In this document: one piece after another, positions 17,191 to 25,865 of the stretch
Layout: each line of letters starts with the position of its first letter
How positions within the stretch are numbered: position 1 is the first letter of the stretch
Assembly: GCA_964562015.1 (NCBI GenBank)
Contig: CAZLRH010000006.1
Coordinates: 62,001-126,000, forward strand
Direction: 5' to 3'
DNA: 64,000 nucleotides
Source: CAZLRH01 sp964562015
GTDB lineage: Bacteria; Verrucomicrobiota; Verrucomicrobiia; Opitutales; JABDGR01
Program-made: the position numbers and the translations under genes
The notes under the pieces: generated by a model
Told to the model about the DNA's origin: nothing
The model's database searches: none
Seen by the model: the letters and a program-made list of their open reading frames with translations, nothing else

Positions 17191-17934
17191 TCAACCTCCC
17201 GGCACGAGGGCGTGGCCGCTGCGGTTGGGACTGCGCATGGAGAGCGCGTTCTGCACCTCCTCAGGTGCCAGGATGCGCACGCTGCCGTCCAAAAACAAAT
17301 ACGGCGCCATGCCGTTGAAGCGCTTGGGATCACCGGTGTCCTGGTTCTTAAACAGGCCGCCTATGTCGGCCTCGAGCGTGGTGGTATTGCTGCAACCCAC
17401 CAGGACGTTGTTCGGCGGGTCGGGCAGGTTATCAAACTTTTGCCGCTGGGTGCGGGTATCGGTGTTGAGGTTAGAGGGTCGGTATAAAAACGGGTTCATG
17501 CCATAGCCGCGCTTGGTGGGGTCGGAAATGCCGCTTTCCCGGGCTTCAAATTCCGGATCCTTAAGGGGTTTCGGCCAAACTTTAACCTGCTTGGTGTTGG
17601 GATCCACCATGCCGTCCAACAGGGGCACAATTTCCACCTGCCAATTGGAGTTATAGGGATTCGCCAACAATCCTGCTCCACCGGGAAGCGGTGCCGGCAG
17701 ATACCCACCGCTGGTGGTTTGATATAGCGTCATGGCCCCGCCAATGCTCTTGAGATTGGACGCGCTAATGGCCGCGCGGGCGCGTTGCATGACCGTACTT
17801 ACAGTCGGAAAGAGAATGGCCGCGAGAATGGCGATGATGGACATCACCGTCAGCAATTCCACGAGCGTAAAGGCCCGGAAGGCCCGGCGGGGGCAAGAGC
17901 GGAGCGGGGCAGCGAGCGGGCGGGGGGTCATCAT
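17191..17934 (-). CDS. Prepilin-type N-terminal cleavage/methylation domain protein (pseudopilin)
   Basis: 247 residues. A short basic leader is followed by the class III signal AFTLVELLTVMSIIAILAAI, with Phe and Glu5 of the mature pilin visible. The rest is a soluble domain with SNLKSIGGAMTLYQ and a C-terminal MAPYLFLDGSVRIL motif. This is typical of the large families of stand-alone pseudopilins in Verrucomicrobiota, Planctomycetota and Lentisphaerota. It would be processed by a prepilin peptidase and assembled by a type II secretion or type IV pilus machine encoded elsewhere. It converges on mutS with a 17-bp gap. Confidence 0.9.
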   Translation of the reverse strand: MMTPRPLAAPLRSCPRRAFRAFTLVELLTVMSIIAILAAILFPTVSTVMQRARAAISASNLKSIGGAMTLYQTTSGGYLPAPLPGGAGLLANPYNSNWQVEIVPLLDGMVDPNTKQVKVWPKPLKDPEFEARESGISDPTKRGYGMNPFLYRPSNLNTDTRTQRQKFDNLPDPPNNVLVGCSNTTTLEADIGGLFKNQDTGDPKRFNGMAPYLFLDGSVRILAPEEVQNALSMRSPNRSGHALVPGG

Positions 17935-18279
17935 GAAAGGGGAGATTTGGGGGCGAAGCGCCCATGCTTAGCGGTGCACGCGCACGGCGGGCAAGCGCAT
18001 AATGGGAAGAGCGCGCAGCCAGTGTCTTTCTTCCTATCCCTTGAAGTGCTATTTGCACGGGCGTTTATCTCAACCAAATAATGGGCTGCCGCTTCCGGCT
18101 TATCCGCCCATCGCTTTTTCATTTGGGCGAATAAGGAACCTGAAATCTTAAGTCATGAAGGTGAGATTAAAACAAATCAAATTGAGACGAGAACATCAGA
18201 ATTTGGCAATGGCTTAAGCATCTTTAGCAGAGCGATTTGGCCAATTGACAAACCAGTCTGTCTTGGGTAAATTTCCGTC
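17935..18279. other. Intergenic region between divergent genes
   Basis: 345 bp between the pseudopilin gene (leftward) and the TetR gene (rightward). The 18130-18280 half is AT-richer and should hold the tetR promoter. I see no clear gene and no operator palindrome that I can support. Confidence 0.5.
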
Positions 18280-18921
18280 ATGCCAGCATTGCCCGCATCT
18301 ACCCCCTCAGATTCCGTGTCAACGACCGGTTCGCCCACGGCGGCACCGACCTCGGCTTCGAATCCCCTGGCCAATTTGTCGCCTCCCGCGCGCATTCTGC
18401 GCACGGCGTCCCGTTTATTTTATCACCAGGGTTATCATGCGACGGGGGTGAACCAGATTATCGCGGAGGCGGGCGTCGCGAAGGCCACGTTTTACGCGCA
18501 CTATCCGGCCAAGGAAACGCTCGGGGCGGCGTGGCTGGCGCAACAGCACGATGCGTGGGCGAGTTGGCTCAACGAGCGTGTGACCCCGGTGCCCGATCCG
18601 CGCCAGCGCCTCGCGGTGCTCTTCGATTTGCTCGAGGCCTGGCTGCGCAACAACAACTTCCGCGGCTGTCCGTTTCTCAACACCAATGCCGAGCAACCTG
18701 ACCCCCCGCCCGCGCTGCGTTCCATCATTCAACGACATAAAATATTTTTACGTGATTTCGTGGGCGGCCTGGTGCGGGCCGCGCTGCCGGGGCGCATCGA
18801 GGCCGACCGCCTGGCGCTGGCCGGCTATGTCTTGTTTTGCGGCGCGATGGTCGAGGCGCAGGCCTTTCGCGACCCATGGCCCGTGCGTTCGGCGGCTTCG
18901 ACGATTCTGGGCTGGGTGTAG
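18280..18921 (+). CDS. TetR/AcrR family transcriptional regulator
   Basis: 213 residues. A Ser/Thr/Pro-rich tail of about 35 residues precedes a TetR DNA-binding domain: ILRTASRLFYHQGYHATGVN, then IIAEAGVAKATFYAHYPAKE. The ligand-binding half includes RGCPFLNTNAE, which resembles the C-terminal domain of the Tc-repressor-like 16 subgroup. It probably represses a nearby or divergent gene. The DHA2-type exporter at 20372 is the most obvious transport candidate but is not adjacent, so the target is unknown. Confidence 0.88.
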   Translation: MPALPASTPSDSVSTTGSPTAAPTSASNPLANLSPPARILRTASRLFYHQGYHATGVNQIIAEAGVAKATFYAHYPAKETLGAAWLAQQHDAWASWLNERVTPVPDPRQRLAVLFDLLEAWLRNNNFRGCPFLNTNAEQPDPPPALRSIIQRHKIFLRDFVGGLVRAALPGRIEADRLALAGYVLFCGAMVEAQAFRDPWPVRSAASTILGWV

Positions 18922-19100
18922 GGAACCGGAAGAAAAGGAGGTTGGACAGAATTAACAGAATTTAAGAAATTAGAAAAATCCGAAGTGGGGGCGGGAGCAG
19001 GATTGACGGGAAGGGAGAAGGCCGCGTTTGCGAGTGAATCCTGTTCGGGGAAAAAATTTTCCAAATTCGGTCAATTCCGTCCAAAAATCTTTTCTTTGTT

Positions 19101-20030
19101 TCATGACGGGCAGGCCGCCGGCGCACCCGGCACGGCCACAGTGCCCGAGCGGCCGTCCACGGTGCCTTCGTGCACCGGGCAGGTCGGGATCTTTTCCGGC
19201 GCGCGCAACAGCGCCGTCGCATAGTCTTCCAGCCGCACAAAATCCACGCCCGCGGCCCGCGCCTGCCGCAATAATTCGCTGAACAGGCCGAGGTATTTCA
19301 TGCCCTCCAATTCGGCGTGGATGGTGAGCACGTGCACGAACCGCGGCGGCGATTTTTCGAGCAGGGAAATGTAATGCGCCACGATTTTGTCCTCCGGATA
19401 CTCGGACCGGCCCAGCAATTCGTCCAGCGTCGGCAGGGTAGTGGGGATTTGCAGGGTCTTAAAGTCCTCGCCGCGCGCCTGCGGAAAAAAAGGATCCAGC
19501 CCGCGCGTGTCGCTGCCATAAAGCAGGCCATGTTCATCATAAACGCGGAGGCTGTTTGTGTCCGCCTGCCAGCCCGCGGTGCCGGCAGTGCGCGGTTTCT
19601 CGCCAAAAATTCGCTCGAACTCGGCGACGGCCCGGCCGAATTCCGCGCGCGTTTTCTCCACGGGCCAGCGGTGCAGGTAGTCCTGCCACGCGAAATGGTC
19701 CCAGCAATGGATGCCGACGGCGAAACCCTGGTCGCGCACGGCACGCAGGACGCCTTCGTTGCGCCGGCCAATCATCGGCGCAGGCAGGAGCGTGCCGTTG
19801 AGGAGGGTCCGCCAGCCGTAATTGCCGGCGACGTTCGTGCGGCCGACTTTTTTTAAAAAACCCGGGCGAAAGATGCGCCGGATGGCCTTGCCGGTGTTGT
19901 CGGGTCCGAGGGAAAAGAGAAAAGTGGCGGGGCAACCGGCGGCGCGCAGGGCCTGCGCCAGCGCCGGGACGCCCTCGCGGGTGCCACGGTCGGTGTCGAC
20001 GTCCACTTTGATGGCCAGGCGGGCGGGCAT
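19101..20030 (-). CDS. ArnD-like polysaccharide deacetylase family protein
   Basis: 309 residues from the ATG at 20030 (MPARLAIKVDVDT); the open frame upstream runs through repeat sequence and is rejected. The first conserved motif is KVDVDTDRGTREGVP. GIHCWDHFAWQDYLHRW and TAGWQADTNSL follow, then HVLTIHAELEG. This order matches ArnD, which deformylates undecaprenyl-phosphate-4-formamido-arabinose in lipid A modification. No other arn genes are near, so a different N-acyl substrate is possible. The protein has no signal peptide. Confidence 0.75.
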   Translation of the reverse strand: MPARLAIKVDVDTDRGTREGVPALAQALRAAGCPATFLFSLGPDNTGKAIRRIFRPGFLKKVGRTNVAGNYGWRTLLNGTLLPAPMIGRRNEGVLRAVRDQGFAVGIHCWDHFAWQDYLHRWPVEKTRAEFGRAVAEFERIFGEKPRTAGTAGWQADTNSLRVYDEHGLLYGSDTRGLDPFFPQARGEDFKTLQIPTTLPTLDELLGRSEYPEDKIVAHYISLLEKSPPRFVHVLTIHAELEGMKYLGLFSELLRQARAAGVDFVRLEDYATALLRAPEKIPTCPVHEGTVDGRSGTVAVPGAPAACPS

Positions 20031-20085
20031 GGGAACGGAAGGATGAAAGCTGAGGGATGAAGGATGAGCGAGGAACGGTGAGTGT

Positions 20086-20127
20086 CCAACATTCAACATT
20101 GAGAATTGAACATTCAATATTCAATCC
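20086..20127. repeat. AT-rich dispersed repeat (ATTCAACATTGA type)
   Basis: Units such as AACATTCAACATTGA, ATTGAACATTCAA and TATTCAATC form an imperfect palindromic block between the ArnD-like gene and tRNA-Gln. It is a divergent member of the AT-rich repeat family seen at 8468, 44991, 45566, 60450, 61901 and 62359. Confidence 0.55.
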
Positions 20128-20212
20128 TGAGGCGGGGCGGAAGTCGGCCGGCTTCGAACTCTGAAATTAAGTCCGGCGAAGTTCGCTGCCGGGGGTGGCG
20201 GCGCAGTCGAAA

Positions 20213-20286
20213 TGGTTGCCCGACTAGGATTCGAACCTAGACAAAGAGAACCAAAATCTCTTGTGCTACCATTACACCATCGGGCA
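20213..20286 (-). tRNA. tRNA-Gln (TTG)
   Basis: Minus-strand cloverleaf with acceptor TGCCCGA/TCGGGCA, anticodon loop TTTTGGT (anticodon TTG), T-loop TTCGAAT, discriminator A and encoded CCA. The 5' U1-A72 pair is typical of tRNA-Gln. Confidence 0.95.
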
Positions 20287-20371
20287 GTGCAAAGGGTGAA
20301 AGTAAGGGAAGGACGGCGGTTTGGTCAAGCTTGGCGCGGGGGTGGTCGATGGAGAGCCAAGGGTGCCACCG

Positions 20372-21889
20372 TCAGCCCGGGTGCGGTCGCGCGGGTACGT
20401 TTTGCAGCACGAGCCAGAGGGTGCCGAGCACGAGGATGGTGCTCATCCAGAGCATGAGGCGCACGCCGTAGCCGTAGGCGTCCTGCACCACCGCGACCAC
20501 TTTGTCGGCGTTGCCGCCGGGGAGTTGCGCCAACGCCTTGGCGGTATCGAGTTTCGCCCCGGTCAGAACCCTTTCCGCGCGGTCTTGCTGCGCGGGGCTG
20601 AGCTGTAATTGCGCGGCGGCCACTTCCTGGCCCAAGCGCGCATGACTGGCGTCCGCAAAAAGCGCCGTGCCGATGGCGAGCAGCAGGGCCGCGCCGGAAA
20701 GTTGTACCATGAACACAATGCCGCCCACCAGGCTCGCGCGCGCCACGCCGGCGTTTTCCACTGCGCGGGTGCTGATGGTGGGGATCACCGCGCCGACGCC
20801 CACGCCGAGCAACCCTTGCAGGCTGAAGCCCACCAGCTTCGAGGTCCCGGGCCCGACCACGGCGAGCAAGGCCGAGGCCACGGCGGCGCACACCAACCCG
20901 CCGACTAGCAGGCGCCGCGCCCCGAAACGCGCATACAGCGGCCCGCCGAGGTACGACACCACGCCGTAGCTCAGCATGAAGGGCACCACCCGCGCGCCGG
21001 CCCACATGGGGCTGTCGCCGAGAAATTTCAGGGCGAATTGCGTAAAGTACAAAAGCACAATAAAAAATAACTGGCAGATGCCCATGGCCGCGAGCACCAG
21101 GGCGCGCAACTCGCGATGGCGCAGCAAATCCGGCGGCACCAGCGGGTTCGCCACCCGCGCCTCAATCACCGGAAACAATCCCAGCAGCACTGCCGCGACG
21201 GCGAGCAGGCCGACGATGCGCACGCTGCCCCAGCCCCAGACGCTGGATTGGTACACGGCCACCATCAGCGCCACCAACCCGCCGGTGAGCGCTCCCATGC
21301 CGGCAAAGTCATTCTTGGGCCGGGTTCCGGGCGGAGGATCGCGCGGCACGCCCCAGAGCGTGAAGGCGACTGCGATGAGCGCCATCGGCACATTGACCCA
21401 CAGCACCCAGCGCCAGGAAAATTCCTCGGTCAAAATTCCGCCCATTACCGGGCCGGCGGCATTGCCGATGGAGCAAGTGCCCAGCACGAGCCCCATTGCG
21501 AAGCCGCGGTTGGATTCGCCCACCGCCGCGCAGGCCAGGCCGATCATGGCCGGCCATAGCATCGCCGCGCCCACGCCTTGCAAAACGCGCGAGGCGATGA
21601 GGCTCCAGCCGCTCCACGCCGCGCCGCCCAGCAGTGAGGCTGCGCCAAACACGATCATCCCGAGCAGAAAAATCCGCCGCCGCCCGTAGGAATCCGCCAG
21701 TTGCCCGCCTGTGACCATCAGGACCGCGAAGGCTAGCATGTAACCGTTGAGCACCCATTGCACGCCGTCCAAATCCAGGCCGAACTGTTTTTCCAGCGGC
21801 GAAAGCGCCAAATCAATCGAGGCGAAATCCAGCGAAATTGCCAGCGAACCGAGGAAGACCGAGATATAGATGAGCAGGCGCCGGTTCAT
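20372..21889 (-). CDS. MFS transporter, DHA2 (EmrB/QacA) drug:H+ antiporter family
   Basis: 505 residues with about 14 transmembrane helices. The motif A region GGQLADSYGRRRIFLLGMIV (about residues 61-80) and motif C-like GTCSIGNAAGPVMGGIL (about 137-153) are clear. NGYMLAFAVLMVTGGQ is the usual sequence before motif A. The family exports amphipathic drugs or metabolites using proton motive force. A soluble loop with AAAQLQLSPAQQDRAERVL lies before the last helix, as in many DHA2 members. It is 33 bp downstream of the ModA-like gene on the same strand, although the functions do not obviously match. Confidence 0.9.
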   Translation of the reverse strand: MNRRLLIYISVFLGSLAISLDFASIDLALSPLEKQFGLDLDGVQWVLNGYMLAFAVLMVTGGQLADSYGRRRIFLLGMIVFGAASLLGGAAWSGWSLIASRVLQGVGAAMLWPAMIGLACAAVGESNRGFAMGLVLGTCSIGNAAGPVMGGILTEEFSWRWVLWVNVPMALIAVAFTLWGVPRDPPPGTRPKNDFAGMGALTGGLVALMVAVYQSSVWGWGSVRIVGLLAVAAVLLGLFPVIEARVANPLVPPDLLRHRELRALVLAAMGICQLFFIVLLYFTQFALKFLGDSPMWAGARVVPFMLSYGVVSYLGGPLYARFGARRLLVGGLVCAAVASALLAVVGPGTSKLVGFSLQGLLGVGVGAVIPTISTRAVENAGVARASLVGGIVFMVQLSGAALLLAIGTALFADASHARLGQEVAAAQLQLSPAQQDRAERVLTGAKLDTAKALAQLPGGNADKVVAVVQDAYGYGVRLMLWMSTILVLGTLWLVLQNVPARPHPG

Positions 21890-21922
21890 GCGGGTCGGGC
21901 TCCGGCTCCGGAGTGGTGCGGG

Positions 21923-22762
21923 CTATTGCGAGAGCAAGCCGTTTTGCTGCATGACCGCGCGGGCGCGCTGGCTGCGCAGGAAGTTGAGGAAATTCCAGGC
22001 TTCGTCGTAATTCGGGGCGCTGCGGAGAATGGCGGTGTTATAGCCCACAGTTTCGTAGGTGCGCAGGGGCAGGGGACTCAGAATACGCATGTCGCGCCGG
22101 GCGTCCGCGTAAGTGGCAAAGGTGATGCCGACTTGGGCGCTGCCATCCTTGACGGCGGTCAGGACGCCCGCCTCGTCGTCCATGACGAGGAGCTTCGCCT
22201 CGAGGTTCTCCACCGTGTCCGGTGCAGGCGGAGCGCCCACGAGCGGGGTGGCCTCGCGCACAGGCAGCAGGCGCAAGTTTGTCAGCGATTGACGGGTGAG
22301 AAAGCCGAGCCAGTGCTTATTGGGGTCGGCCACGGCGATTTTCTGCACTTTGGGATCGATCAAGGCTTCGACCGTCAGCGGCAAGGTGGAGTCTTCGCTC
22401 GCGACCACTACCAGCTGGTTGATGCCGAGGAGGAAGCGGCTCTTCGGCGCGATGGCGCCGTGGTCGGCCAGAGCGTTGACGCTCTCGGCGCGCCCGGGGA
22501 TATAGATGTCGAACTTCTGCTTGGGGTCCTGCAGGTGCTTTTCAAGGGTCGCGGTGTTGGCGAAAGTAAATTCAATATGCACCCACGGCTGCTGCTCGAC
22601 GTATTCGCTGGCCAATTGGCGCAGGACGGGCGCCAGATTGTCCGCCGCGGCGATCTTCAGCGTGACGTTTTGCTGGCTGGGCCCGGACGCGCAACCGGCC
22701 AGGATGAGGGCGGCAGAGGCCAGTCCGGCCAGGCGGGACCACGAGAATTGACGAAGGGACAT
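21923..22762 (-). CDS. ModA-like periplasmic substrate-binding lipoprotein
   Basis: 279 residues. The signal sequence ends in the lipobox LILAGC (Cys about 23). The mature part has IAAADNLAPVLRQLASEYVE, FDIYIPGRAESVNALADHGA and a C-terminal EAWNFLNFLRSQRARAVMQQ. This is the layout of molybdate/tungstate-binding ModA proteins of ABC importers. No modB or modC follows, and no Mo-enzyme gene is near, so the ligand is unproven. It would sit in the periplasm, anchored to a membrane. Confidence 0.75.
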   Translation of the reverse strand: MSLRQFSWSRLAGLASAALILAGCASGPSQQNVTLKIAAADNLAPVLRQLASEYVEQQPWVHIEFTFANTATLEKHLQDPKQKFDIYIPGRAESVNALADHGAIAPKSRFLLGINQLVVVASEDSTLPLTVEALIDPKVQKIAVADPNKHWLGFLTRQSLTNLRLLPVREATPLVGAPPAPDTVENLEAKLLVMDDEAGVLTAVKDGSAQVGITFATYADARRDMRILSPLPLRTYETVGYNTAILRSAPNYDEAWNFLNFLRSQRARAVMQQNGLLSQ

Positions 22763-22832
22763 GGGCCGTTGCTAAGCAAGCCCGCGCCCCTTGGCAACGG
22801 AGAAAAGCGGGCGGCTCATGCTGTCAGCGAGT

Positions 22833-23432
22833 TCAATCGACCGCATAACTTTTACCAATCACCCGGCCATTGTACATTTCCACCACGACAGACTCGGCGT
22901 TGTAGCGGTCATCCGTCAGGTCAAGATTGAAGCAGAGGTCCCCGTTCTCATTATGGAAAGCGGGCAGTTTGTACGGCCCGGCTTGGGGGAACTGGGCGTG
23001 CAAGGCGGCCAACACATCGGTTTGGGACATGCCGTTGTGAACGGCGGCGAAAAACCGCCGGTAAGGCTTAACTGGCGTGGTGTCGCTAAAATGCATGACA
23101 ACGACCGCCCCGAGAAAAATTGCCGCCAGCACGGCGCCCGCCAGGGAATGGTGGCGCCGGGCCGCGGCCAGCGTGCCGGCCGTCACCAGCACCGGGAAGG
23201 CCAAGGCCAGCAAAGGGCCCAGGAAGGGGAAATTGCCGCCGGCTCCGGCGATGTCGCCAATAAAGGCCATAAAGCCGACGACGCAAAAAGCCACAACCAC
23301 CACGGCCAGGAAAAGCATGCGCGAGCGAAGGCGCGGTTGGGGTAGCAGCAGGGCGAAGAGGGGCAGACTGGCCGCAACCAAACCGCAGAGAACAGTCAGG
23401 ACGAAGATCAGAATGAGCGGGGAGTCATGCAT
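22833..23432 (-). CDS. Hypothetical membrane protein with C-terminal BamE/SmpA-like region (copy 1)
   Basis: 199 residues. About four hydrophobic helices (residues 5-30, 40-60, 68-90, 96-112) are followed by a soluble domain. That domain shares TPVKPY, an FAAVHNGMSQTDVLAALHAQ stretch, FNLDLTDDRY and a final RVIGKSY with the next gene upstream, 23442-24026. The GMSQTDVLAAL pattern recalls the small BamE/SmpA fold, but this is only a resemblance. Function unknown. The pair shares one strand, 9 bp apart, and is probably co-transcribed. Confidence 0.65.
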   Translation of the reverse strand: MHDSPLILIFVLTVLCGLVAASLPLFALLLPQPRLRSRMLFLAVVVVAFCVVGFMAFIGDIAGAGGNFPFLGPLLALAFPVLVTAGTLAAARRHHSLAGAVLAAIFLGAVVVMHFSDTTPVKPYRRFFAAVHNGMSQTDVLAALHAQFPQAGPYKLPAFHNENGDLCFNLDLTDDRYNAESVVVEMYNGRVIGKSYAVD

Positions 23433-23441
23433 GGCGCGGGC

Positions 23442-24026
23442 TCAATCAGGCTGGAACGCTTTGGCCACGACTCGGTTGTCTTGCAAGTCCACGGAGACCA
23501 CTTCCGCATCGTAGCGACCGTCGGTCAGATCGAGATTGAAGAAGACCTGATTTCCGACGCGGCGATAGGCTGGCACGGCATAGCGACCAGGCTGCGGAAA
23601 CTGCTCGTTGAGAAGCGTCAGCAAGTCGGTCTCCGTGATGCCCGGGCGAATGGCGGCGTAAAACCGCACGTAGGGTTTGACCGGGGTAAAGTCGGTAAAA
23701 TTCATCACGATCCAGGCCGCCAGAAAAGAAGTGGCGAGCATCGCCACGGTCGGCGAACGAAAGCGCCAGACGACAGCGAGCGCGGAACCAAGCGCAACAC
23801 TAGGCAGGATCGCCAGAAAAATGATGCGCGCAGACAAGTCGGCGGACCCGCAGCTCATCTCGAAGTAAAGCCAGTTGAAATAACCAACGATAGTTAGCGA
23901 TGCCATTACTAAAAATAAGGCGAATGGCAACGAACTGCGACGATCCCGCGGGAGCAGCAGCGCGAGCAAGGGAAGCCCCGCTATGAGCGTCAAAAACAGA
24001 ACCATCACTATTGCGGCGATATCCAC
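23442..24026 (-). CDS. Hypothetical membrane protein with C-terminal BamE/SmpA-like region (copy 2)
   Basis: 194 residues, a tandem paralogue of 22833-23432. The N-terminal four-helix part has diverged most, while TPVKPYVRFYAAIRPGITET, FNLDLTDGRYDAEVVSVDL and the NRVVAKAF tail are conserved. This suggests that the soluble domain carries the function. A tandem duplication followed by divergence is the simplest reading. I do not recognise a characterised relative. Confidence 0.65.
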   Translation of the reverse strand: MDIAAIVMVLFLTLIAGLPLLALLLPRDRRSSLPFALFLVMASLTIVGYFNWLYFEMSCGSADLSARIIFLAILPSVALGSALAVVWRFRSPTVAMLATSFLAAWIVMNFTDFTPVKPYVRFYAAIRPGITETDLLTLLNEQFPQPGRYAVPAYRRVGNQVFFNLDLTDGRYDAEVVSVDLQDNRVVAKAFQPD

Positions 24027-24070
24027 GCGGGAATCTTAGCCAACCTGGCAAAGGTGTCAACCGGTTGCCC

Positions 24071-25690
24071 TCACACCAAGCACTTCATAAAGCCCCGGGT
24101 GAGTGCGGCCTGGTCGAGGTTTTCGCCGATGAACACGAGGGTGTTGCGCCGGGGTTCCGGGCCCCAGGGGCCGGCGACGTCGCCGCTGAAGAGCATGTGC
24201 ACGCTTTGCAGGAGGTATTTTTCCTTGACGCCGCGAATGGCGAGAAAGCCTTTCATGCGGTACAGCTTGTCCGAATATTTCGCGAGCAGGTCTTCAATCC
24301 ACGGGTTCACCTTGTCCAGGTCGAGGTCGCCGTCGGCCTGGATGGTGAAGGATTTCACGCGGTCGTCATGCGTATGCGCGTGTTTAAAGCGCTCGATGCG
24401 CGCGGGCGTGAAGGCGCGCCCATCGCGGGCCAAGCCGCCGCCGTGCGCGGTCGGGTCGTGGTGGGCGAAGAGCGCAAAAGCGCCGGCCTTCGGCAACTCA
24501 AGGACGAAGGAATTCATCGCCTCCGGCAGTTGCAACTCGTGGAGCTTGCGTTCGGGGCGCAGCGCGGCGCCGGGATGCACGCTCGCGGCTGTGGTCTGAA
24601 AAAGCGCGTCGGCTTCGAGGACGGCGGTCTGCCAGGATTTTTCGGTGGTGTCGCGCAAAGGAAGGCACACAAAGGTCATCGGATGCGCGGGCGTCTCGGC
24701 ATGGTCGTGGTCATGGTCGTGCGCATGATTGTGCCCGTGTTCAGGGCCGTGCTCATGGCCGCAACCGCAGGGCTCGCCCTCGGCGTGATCGTGGCCCGCA
24801 TGGTCGTCATGCTGGTGCGCATGGTCGTGGTGATGTTCATGGCCAGGATGATCATGGTCGTGATCGTGCTCATCGTGCGCGTGATCGTGGCCGCAGTCTT
24901 CGTCGTGCCGGGCGGCTTCGGCGGCGACCGAAAAGCGATAAGCGCCGCCGGGCAAGGTGTAGAGGCCAGCCCAGGTGAAGGGGTGTTCGGGCCGCGTGAA
25001 TTCGGGGTCCAGTTCGAGCGCACGTTCCAAATCAAAGGCGCGCAGATTCAGCACCGCCGCCACCGGCACGGCCGAGCGCTGGGTGCGGATGATTTTGGCG
25101 GTGCGGTTCAGCCCGCGCAGGCGCTCTTCCAGTTCCTCCAATTCCGCGGGGGAGACGAGGTCTGTCTTGTTCAATAAAATGACATCGGCAAAGCCGACCT
25201 GCTTTTGCGCCTCGTCGCTGGTGTCGAGGTGGCGGGGCAGGTTGACGGCGTCGGCGAGGGTGACAATGCCGTCGAGGCGGTATTTTTGCTGCACGGCGGG
25301 GTCGAGCAGGAAAGTCTGGGCGACGGGCGTGGGGTTGGCGAGGCCGGTGGTTTCGAGCAGGATGTAATCGTATTTTTTATTTTGCTCGTCGAACTCCCGC
25401 AGGACGCGCAGCAAATCCCCGCGCACGGTGCAGCACACGCAGCCGTTGCTCAGCATCTGCTCCTCGGCCCCGACCACCAGCGCGCCGTCGATATTGACTT
25501 CGCCAAATTCATTCTCGATGACCGCCACGCGCTGGCCGGCCATCTGGGCGAGCAGGTGATTGAGCAGGGTGGTTTTGCCGGCCCCGAGAAAGCCGGTCAG
25601 CACGGTGATGGGCGTGGGCGGCGCAGCGGGCGCGCCGGGGACGGGCGGCACGAACGGCGCGGGCGAGGCGGGCGGATGGGCGGAAGGCAT
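24071..25690 (-). CDS. COG0523 (CobW/ZigA-type) GTP-dependent metallochaperone with long His-rich insert
   Basis: 539 residues from the ATG at 25690 (25741 gives 17 more). Walker A is GFLGAGKTT. The metal-binding CxCC motif is in NGCVCCTVRGDL and the G4 motif is NKTDLVS. A His/Asp-rich segment of about 75 residues (about 255-335) reads like HDHDHDHPGHEHHHDHAHQH. The CobW C-terminal domain follows and ends in TRGFMKCLV. COG0523 proteins deliver Zn2+, or Co2+ and Fe, to client enzymes using GTP. The His-rich loop suggests zinc or nickel storage. A zinc-responsive promoter would be expected in the gap to the divergent transporter, but I see no Zur box I can support. Confidence 0.9.
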   Translation of the reverse strand: MPSAHPPASPAPFVPPVPGAPAAPPTPITVLTGFLGAGKTTLLNHLLAQMAGQRVAVIENEFGEVNIDGALVVGAEEQMLSNGCVCCTVRGDLLRVLREFDEQNKKYDYILLETTGLANPTPVAQTFLLDPAVQQKYRLDGIVTLADAVNLPRHLDTSDEAQKQVGFADVILLNKTDLVSPAELEELEERLRGLNRTAKIIRTQRSAVPVAAVLNLRAFDLERALELDPEFTRPEHPFTWAGLYTLPGGAYRFSVAAEAARHDEDCGHDHAHDEHDHDHDHPGHEHHHDHAHQHDDHAGHDHAEGEPCGCGHEHGPEHGHNHAHDHDHDHAETPAHPMTFVCLPLRDTTEKSWQTAVLEADALFQTTAASVHPGAALRPERKLHELQLPEAMNSFVLELPKAGAFALFAHHDPTAHGGGLARDGRAFTPARIERFKHAHTHDDRVKSFTIQADGDLDLDKVNPWIEDLLAKYSDKLYRMKGFLAIRGVKEKYLLQSVHMLFSGDVAGPWGPEPRRNTLVFIGENLDQAALTRGFMKCLV

Positions 25691-25865
25691 CAGGCGTGCA
25701 ACGTGTGTCGCGCAGCCCCGCGGCGGCAAGCCAAAAGACATGGGGACAAATCCGAATCAAGCTTGCGCGCCGGATGCTGGCGCGAGTAGCCTCCCGCCTT
25801 CGCTCCGTCCGCCCTTACCCCTTTTTGGCTTCGTTAACTTTGTTGCCCCTCCGGCCTGCGCCTGC

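Noticed and set aside
20212..20457. Small plus-strand protein beginning MVARLGFEPRQRE
   Set aside because: This is the complement of tRNA-Gln read as protein, a common annotation artefact.
24011..25177. Plus-strand frame rich in Met/Val opposite the His-rich GTPase
   Set aside because: It is the complement of the HDHDH-coding repeat of the COG0523 gene and has no independent features.
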